From Henriciella sp. (GTDB taxonomy: Bacteria; Pseudomonadota; Alphaproteobacteria; Caulobacterales; Hyphomonadaceae), in contig NZ_JAPYPG010000001.1 in NCBI RefSeq assembly GCF_029937755.1, forward strand, positions 434,001-498,000: DNA of 64,000 nucleotides. Direction: 5' to 3'. Numbering within the stretch: position 1 is the stretch's first letter; each line of letters begins with the position of its first letter. The notes below the pieces were generated by a model. It had not been told where the DNA came from. It ran no database searches and saw only the letters and a list, made by a program, of their open reading frames with translations. The position numbers and the translations under genes were made by a program. This document shows positions 60,387-64,000 of the stretch, one piece after another.

Positions 60387-61423
60387 GCTGACTGGACCTC
60401 CTTCATCATCGTCGCGGCGTCGCGCAGCTTGCGGGAAAGCTCAGGTGTCATCTGGCCGTCTTCGAAATTCGTCACACTGCGGATGGTGTAGCGTTTGCGG
60501 TCAGCGCCCTGATGCTGGATGAATTCTCCAAGCAAGCCGATCGTGACGAACTGAAAGCTCGTCATCACCATCAGTATGCCCAGCATCAGCAAGGGCCGAT
60601 CGCCAATCGGACCGGCGCCCACGAACCACAGAACCGTAAGGTAGGACAGGATCGCAAAGCCGATCCCGCCGAAGAGGAAAGCGGCCCCACCAAAAACATG
60701 AAGCGGGCGCGTCGCATAACGCGTGTTGAGCATCACGCCGAGGAAGTCGAGTCCGCCCTTGAACAGGCGGCCCATTCCATATTTCGATTTGCCGTATTGG
60801 CGAGCGCGGTGATTGACCGCGATCTCACCGATCCGGAAGCCCTGCCAATGCAGGATGACGGGGATGAAACGATGAAGTTCGCCGTACAGGCGCAGACCGG
60901 CCAATGCTTTAGACCGGTATGCTTTGAAGCCGCAATTGAAGTCATGAAGGCTGACACCGGACAAATGCCCGACAACGCCATTAAAGACTTTTGATGGAAG
61001 CGTCTTATCCAGAGGGTCATTGCGCTGGTGCTTCCAGCCAGAGACGACATCGAGACCAGAATCAAGCGCCTCAAGAAAGCGGGGAATCTCTGCCGGGTCG
61101 TCCTGCAGGTCGGCATCCATGGTGAAGATGATTTCACCACGCGCGACATTGAAGCCGGCATCGAGGGCTGCAGCCTTCCCGAAATTGCGACGAAAACAAA
61201 TCAGGCGGGTCATTTGATGACCGGCGCACAGCGTGCGCAGATGCTCGGGCGTGGCGTCGCTCGAGCCATCATCGATGAAGATGATCTCTACATCGCGGTC
61301 GAGACCAGCGAAGACATCGAGGATCTCTACATGGAGCTTGTCTACGCTCGCCTCCTCGTTGAAAGCGGGGATGATCACTGAGACCAGTCCCGGAACGCCC
61401 TGATCTGCTCCCATATTGTCCAT
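60305..61423 (-). CDS. GT2 glycosyltransferase (dolichol-phosphate mannosyltransferase/ArnC type)
   Basis: This is a 372-residue family 2 glycosyltransferase: VSVIIPAFNEEASVDKL, IFIDDGSSDATPEHL, the DxD-region FTMDADLQDDPAEIP, and two C-terminal membrane helices (about 255-325), which is the layout of polyprenyl-phosphate glycosyltransferases (DPM1/ArnC/GtrB). A Ser/Thr/Gln-rich tail (about 340-372) arises in the region shared with the methyltransferase gene. The start is ATG 61423 (GAGGG 6 bases upstream), with ATG 61414 possible. It probably loads a sugar on undecaprenyl phosphate for use by the membrane protein at 58178 (inference). Confidence 0.87.
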   Translation of the reverse strand: MDNMGADQGVPGLVSVIIPAFNEEASVDKLHVEILDVFAGLDRDVEIIFIDDGSSDATPEHLRTLCAGHQMTRLICFRRNFGKAAALDAGFNVARGEIIFTMDADLQDDPAEIPRFLEALDSGLDVVSGWKHQRNDPLDKTLPSKVFNGVVGHLSGVSLHDFNCGFKAYRSKALAGLRLYGELHRFIPVILHWQGFRIGEIAVNHRARQYGKSKYGMGRLFKGGLDFLGVMLNTRYATRPLHVFGGAAFLFGGIGFAILSYLTVLWFVGAGPIGDRPLLMLGILMVMTSFQFVTIGLLGEFIQHQGADRKRYTIRSVTNFEDGQMTPELSRKLRDAATMMKEVQSAWTQQQSGTTQPSATSQSTPTRTRSTG

Positions 61424-61549
61424 CACACCCTCTACGCTTGCATCTGCGGCTTGAAGCCGCTTGCCTGCCCGGATAAGGCCACACCTTGATTGAGAATTGG
61501 TTAGCTGGCCGGTCACACGCTCGACCGTCGCCACAGGAACGCCCGCCCC

Positions 61550-62233
61550 ATGGACAGACAGGATACCCCCATCAGGACTTTCGGACGGACCGGCGGGCGT
61601 CCGCTATCGGCCCGTCAACAGAGGCTGATTGACGAGCGCTTGCCACAAGTCGCTATACCGGTCGAAGGCAATCCGCTCTCGGCCTTCGGGGACCGCCCTG
61701 ATCGGTTCTGGCTTGAAGTCGGCTTCGGCGGCGGCGAGCACGTGGCGGCGCAGGCGAAGGCCAACCCCGATGTCGGCTACATCGCCTGTGAAGTTTTTGT
61801 CGAAGGCGTCGCGAAATGCCTGACTGCCGTCGAGGAAGACGGGCTTACCAATGTGCGCTTCTGGACAGAGGATGCCCGCCAACTCATCGAGCACTTCCCT
61901 GACGCCTGCCTCGAGCGCGTCTTCATCCTCTTCCCCGATCCGTGGCCCAAGAAGAAGCACCACAAGCGCCGTCTCATTCAACCGGATTTTCTTGATGAGC
62001 TGGCGCGCGTTATGAAGCCAGACGCCGAGCTCCGTTTTGCCACGGATGTGCGCTCCTATGCCGATGAAGCTCTCGCGAAATTTCTCGCCCATGGGCGATT
62101 TGTCTGGCTCGCCGAAAAGGCGGATGACTGGCGCACGCCGCCGGAAGACCATGTCCGTACGCGATATGAGTCCAAGAACCTCGGCGACATCGCGCCTGTT
62201 TTCTATGACTTTCGTATAGCAGGTCCGGAATAA
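61550..62233 (+). CDS. trmB: tRNA (guanine-N7-)-methyltransferase TrmB
   Basis: This 227-residue enzyme makes m7G46 in tRNA. It has FWLEVGFGGGEHVAAQA (SAM motif), YIACEVFVEGVAKCL and the family-typical VFILFPDPWPKKKHHKRRLI. It is near metK, as in other alphaproteobacteria, but separated here by the minus-strand cassette. ATG 61550 lies 13 bp after a GGAACG, so the ribosome binding site is weak. Confidence 0.94.
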   Translation: MDRQDTPIRTFGRTGGRPLSARQQRLIDERLPQVAIPVEGNPLSAFGDRPDRFWLEVGFGGGEHVAAQAKANPDVGYIACEVFVEGVAKCLTAVEEDGLTNVRFWTEDARQLIEHFPDACLERVFILFPDPWPKKKHHKRRLIQPDFLDELARVMKPDAELRFATDVRSYADEALAKFLAHGRFVWLAEKADDWRTPPEDHVRTRYESKNLGDIAPVFYDFRIAGPE

Positions 62234-62297
62234 TCACAGATTGATTTATCTCCCCCGCCGCTGCACTAATTGCAGCAAGGGTGTAAGGGAGCGAGCA

Positions 62298-63488
62298 ATG
62301 AGAAGTTACGCTTTGGCGATAACCATTCTGATTATTCTGGCGTTTTTGGCACTACCTGTGTCGGCGCGTGACACCAACGACGCGATCAAGGCATACAACG
62401 CAGCCATGACCGGTGGGGATGCCGAAGCAAAGCTGCAGACAGCCGAAGTTCTGGGCCAGACTGCCATCGCCGAGAGTTCCCGGCGCGACGCTCCGCTGCT
62501 CGCGCTCGAAGCGGCCAAGACGCTTTGTCTCTACGGCGATTGCAAATCCGCGCTGAGCTTAACTGACTGGATCTCTTCCCACGCCGGCGGGGATGGGCAA
62601 GTCTCCAAAACTGAGGTGGCTCTGGTAGATGCTTTCGCACGCTGGCGCACCCAGCCATCGAGTGCCTCCCGTGCAGCCTTGGATAAAGCGCTTGTCCCGT
62701 TTATCGAGGGTGACCTAAGCACGCTGACGCTCGCGGCGTTTCAGCATCGCTACACCTATGATGCGAGCAAACAACGCTGGGCGAAAGCGATGAAGTCCGC
62801 CAACGAGGCAAGCACCCATTTTGAACCGTTTCGCGGGGCAATCGCCCAGCAATGGAGCGAGGCGGAAATGATGCGGATTATCGCCGACTTCAATGCCACA
62901 CCTTCGGCTAATGAAGTCATCGCCATGGCGGAACATCATGTGGCCGTCTCGGAGCTGATTGGCCAGTATACTGTTCCCAAGCCCGACTGGCTGTTCGACC
63001 ATTTCTATCTGACCCTCGCCTGGGAAAATGCCCTCATGGCATATTTTGATTCCGGCTATTCCGAGCGCCGATGGAGCAACTTGCCCGAAGAGGATGTGGT
63101 CGCCCTTAAGGCCAACCAGCGCGCCCTCATGCGCGAAGCGCTTTCACCCGGGGCAGCCATCTGGAGAAGACCGGGCACTGAGGATGACTATTCGCACGGA
63201 GACCTCCCCTTTTGCAGCGGACACTTCGACAAGAAACCAGCCATAAAATACGGCGGCATGAATGCCTATCGTGGCCAATTTGGATCAGTCGTGCTCAGGG
63301 TTGATATAGAAAACGCAAAAGTCAGCGATCTTGAAATCCTCGCGGCCGTTCCTGCCGGACAATTCGAAGACGAAGCAATCGATGCAATCAGCCAGTGGAC
63401 GTGGGTTGTCGAGAGCGGCACCCCGGGAGTGACATGCAGAACGTCTCAGAAAAACTTCATTCAGGAAGTCATTTTTCACATTGAATAG
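62298..63488 (+). CDS. Unknown secreted protein with a TonB_C-like end
   Basis: This 396-residue protein has a signal peptide (1-23, ending VSA-RD), a long helical middle part with TPR-like helical pairs, and a C-terminal 70-residue segment (GQFGSVVLRVDIENAKVSDLEIL, FEDEAIDAISQWTW) that resembles the TonB C-terminal fold. No TonB proline-rich region or N-terminal anchor is present. The start is ATG 62298 behind AAGGGAGCG. Function unknown. Confidence 0.65.
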   Translation: MRSYALAITILIILAFLALPVSARDTNDAIKAYNAAMTGGDAEAKLQTAEVLGQTAIAESSRRDAPLLALEAAKTLCLYGDCKSALSLTDWISSHAGGDGQVSKTEVALVDAFARWRTQPSSASRAALDKALVPFIEGDLSTLTLAAFQHRYTYDASKQRWAKAMKSANEASTHFEPFRGAIAQQWSEAEMMRIIADFNATPSANEVIAMAEHHVAVSELIGQYTVPKPDWLFDHFYLTLAWENALMAYFDSGYSERRWSNLPEEDVVALKANQRALMREALSPGAAIWRRPGTEDDYSHGDLPFCSGHFDKKPAIKYGGMNAYRGQFGSVVLRVDIENAKVSDLEILAAVPAGQFEDEAIDAISQWTWVVESGTPGVTCRTSQKNFIQEVIFHIE

Positions 63489-63588
63489 CACGCGACTTGC
63501 TGCGGTCCTATAAACGTGTTTGCGCCACGCCTGCACTTCAGGCATACTCGCGCTATCGAATATACCGGTCGGTCTGAATGCCAAGACC

Positions 63589-63659
63589 CCGTCGGACCGA
63601 CGGCCTGACTTTCTTCCCCCGTTATTTCGAGACCCTTCGTGACCGTCCGCACGGTGCGG
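63589..63659 (+). other. Structured 5' leader of the cold-shock gene
   Basis: Two compact dyads lie between the previous stop and the cspA start: CCGTCGG (63589-63595) A CCGACGG (63597-63603), and CCGCAC (63647-63652) G GTGCGG (63654-63659). A structured leader is common in cold-shock genes, where it changes shape at low temperature. The first dyad could instead be a weak end signal of the preceding gene. Confidence 0.4.
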
Positions 63660-63692
63660 GTCCGGCGCGGGGAGAAGACTGGAGTAGCCACT

Positions 63693-63902
63693 ATGGCAAC
63701 CGGAAAAGTGAAATGGTTCAACGACCAGAAGGGCTATGGATTCATCAAGCCTGACGCTGGTGGTTCAGACGTTTTCGTGCACATCTCGGCGGTTGAAAAG
63801 TCGGGCATGCGCACCTTGGCCGAAGACGCGCCGATTCAGTACGAGCTCTATACCGACGAGCGTCGTAACAAGACCTCGGCTGTGGACCTGAAACTTCTCT
63901 AG
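63693..63902 (+). CDS. cspA: Cold-shock protein (CspA family)
   Basis: This 69-residue single-domain protein has the RNP1 (KGYGFI) and RNP2 (DVFVHIS) motifs of the cold-shock fold and KVKWFNDQKGYGFIKPD at the start. It binds single-stranded RNA/DNA and destabilises RNA structure. The start is ATG 63693 after GGAG; the upstream GTG at 63639 would add 18 basic residues and is less likely. It is followed by a terminator. Confidence 0.94.
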   Translation: MATGKVKWFNDQKGYGFIKPDAGGSDVFVHISAVEKSGMRTLAEDAPIQYELYTDERRNKTSAVDLKLL

Positions 63903-63950
63903 ACATTGAGCGCCTTCGATACTATCTAGGCGCCAAGTCGAAAAATATCG

Positions 63951-63987
63951 GCGGCGGGTCCGGCAACGGGTCCGCCGCTTTCTTTTG
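63951..63987 (+). terminator. Terminator after the cold-shock gene
   Basis: The stem GCGGCGG (63951-63957) / CCGCCGC (63972-63978) encloses a 14-base loop that can pair further, followed by TTTCTTTTG. It starts 49 bp after the cspA stop. Confidence 0.75.
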
Positions 63988-64000
63988 CCCCGGAGACAAT

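Noticed and set aside
1-64000. Mobile elements, prophage, CRISPR
   Set aside because: No transposase, integrase, phage structural gene or spaced direct-repeat array was seen on either strand.

Overview
The window looks like a chromosomal piece of a marine, Hyphomonadaceae-like alphaproteobacterium (inference). The evidence is high GC, dense gene packing, the typical alphaproteobacterial run tsaB-rimI-fur-miaB-phoH-ybeY-corC-lnt-xre-metK, a DUF2333 protein, a zf-CHCC zinc-finger protein, a TonB-dependent receptor and an ectoine hydroxylase. There are no rRNA genes, insertion sequences, integrases, CRISPR arrays or obvious prophage genes. Four tRNA genes are present: Gly-CCC, Tyr-GTA, Gly-TCC and Arg-CCG.

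Layout. 1-5.3 kb: the end of an unknown gene, an MFS exporter, a small membrane protein coupled to an XRE regulator behind a tandem operator, a radical SAM enzyme, tRNA-Gly, a QueC-like PP-loop protein and a VanZ-like protein. 5.3-12.5 kb: a Crp/Fnr regulator, an orphan ectoine hydroxylase (ectD) with its own terminator, a GAF protein coupled to a PAS-GGDEF-EAL protein, pcm, an alpha/beta hydrolase, an RlmB-like methyltransferase and tRNA-Tyr. 12.5-16.3 kb: a two-gene unit between tRNA-Tyr and tRNA-Gly, made of an ATP-grasp ligase and a 661-residue unknown protein whose C-terminal part carries a papain-type Gln/Cys/His/Asn pattern. 16.4-21.9 kb: a TetR-controlled uptake and breakdown locus (TonB receptor, TetR, hydrolase, MFS carrier) tied together by three copies of a TTCAACA-N2-TGTTGAA operator. 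21.9-27.4 kb: a CPBP membrane protease, tRNA-Arg, a TraB/GumN lipoprotein, a YcgN-type protein, twin small acetyltransferases, CsbD and mnmC.

27.4-30.6 kb: a complete phage-shock locus. The pspA, pspB and pspC genes, with three extra small membrane-protein genes, diverge from pspF, and a sigma-54 promoter and a 15-bp palindrome lie between them. 30.7-42.2 kb: mostly metabolic genes (a WecG-type glycosyltransferase, two GST proteins, an unpaired ABC ATPase, two acyl-CoA synthetase-like enzymes, a class IV aminotransferase coupled to a sulfotransferase-like protein, TrmO and a carboxylesterase). 42.3-47.0 kb: a four-gene secreted or envelope hydrolase operon with a subtilisin-like S8 protease, a stand-alone propeptide-like protein, an unknown lipoprotein and an M23 metallopeptidase. 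All three lipoproteins carry Asp right after the lipid-modified Cys.

47.2-64 kb: the conserved housekeeping run for Fe-S delivery, tRNA modification, rRNA maturation, lipoprotein acylation and S-adenosylmethionine synthesis. It is interrupted between metK and trmB by a minus-strand cassette (GT2 glycosyltransferase, methyltransferase, polytopic membrane protein) in which the methyltransferase start and a near-perfect ribosome binding site lie inside the glycosyltransferase gene. The window ends with trmB, a secreted TonB_C-like protein and a cold-shock protein. The best candidates for undescribed biology are the ATP-grasp/papain-like pair and the S8/M23 lipoprotein operon.
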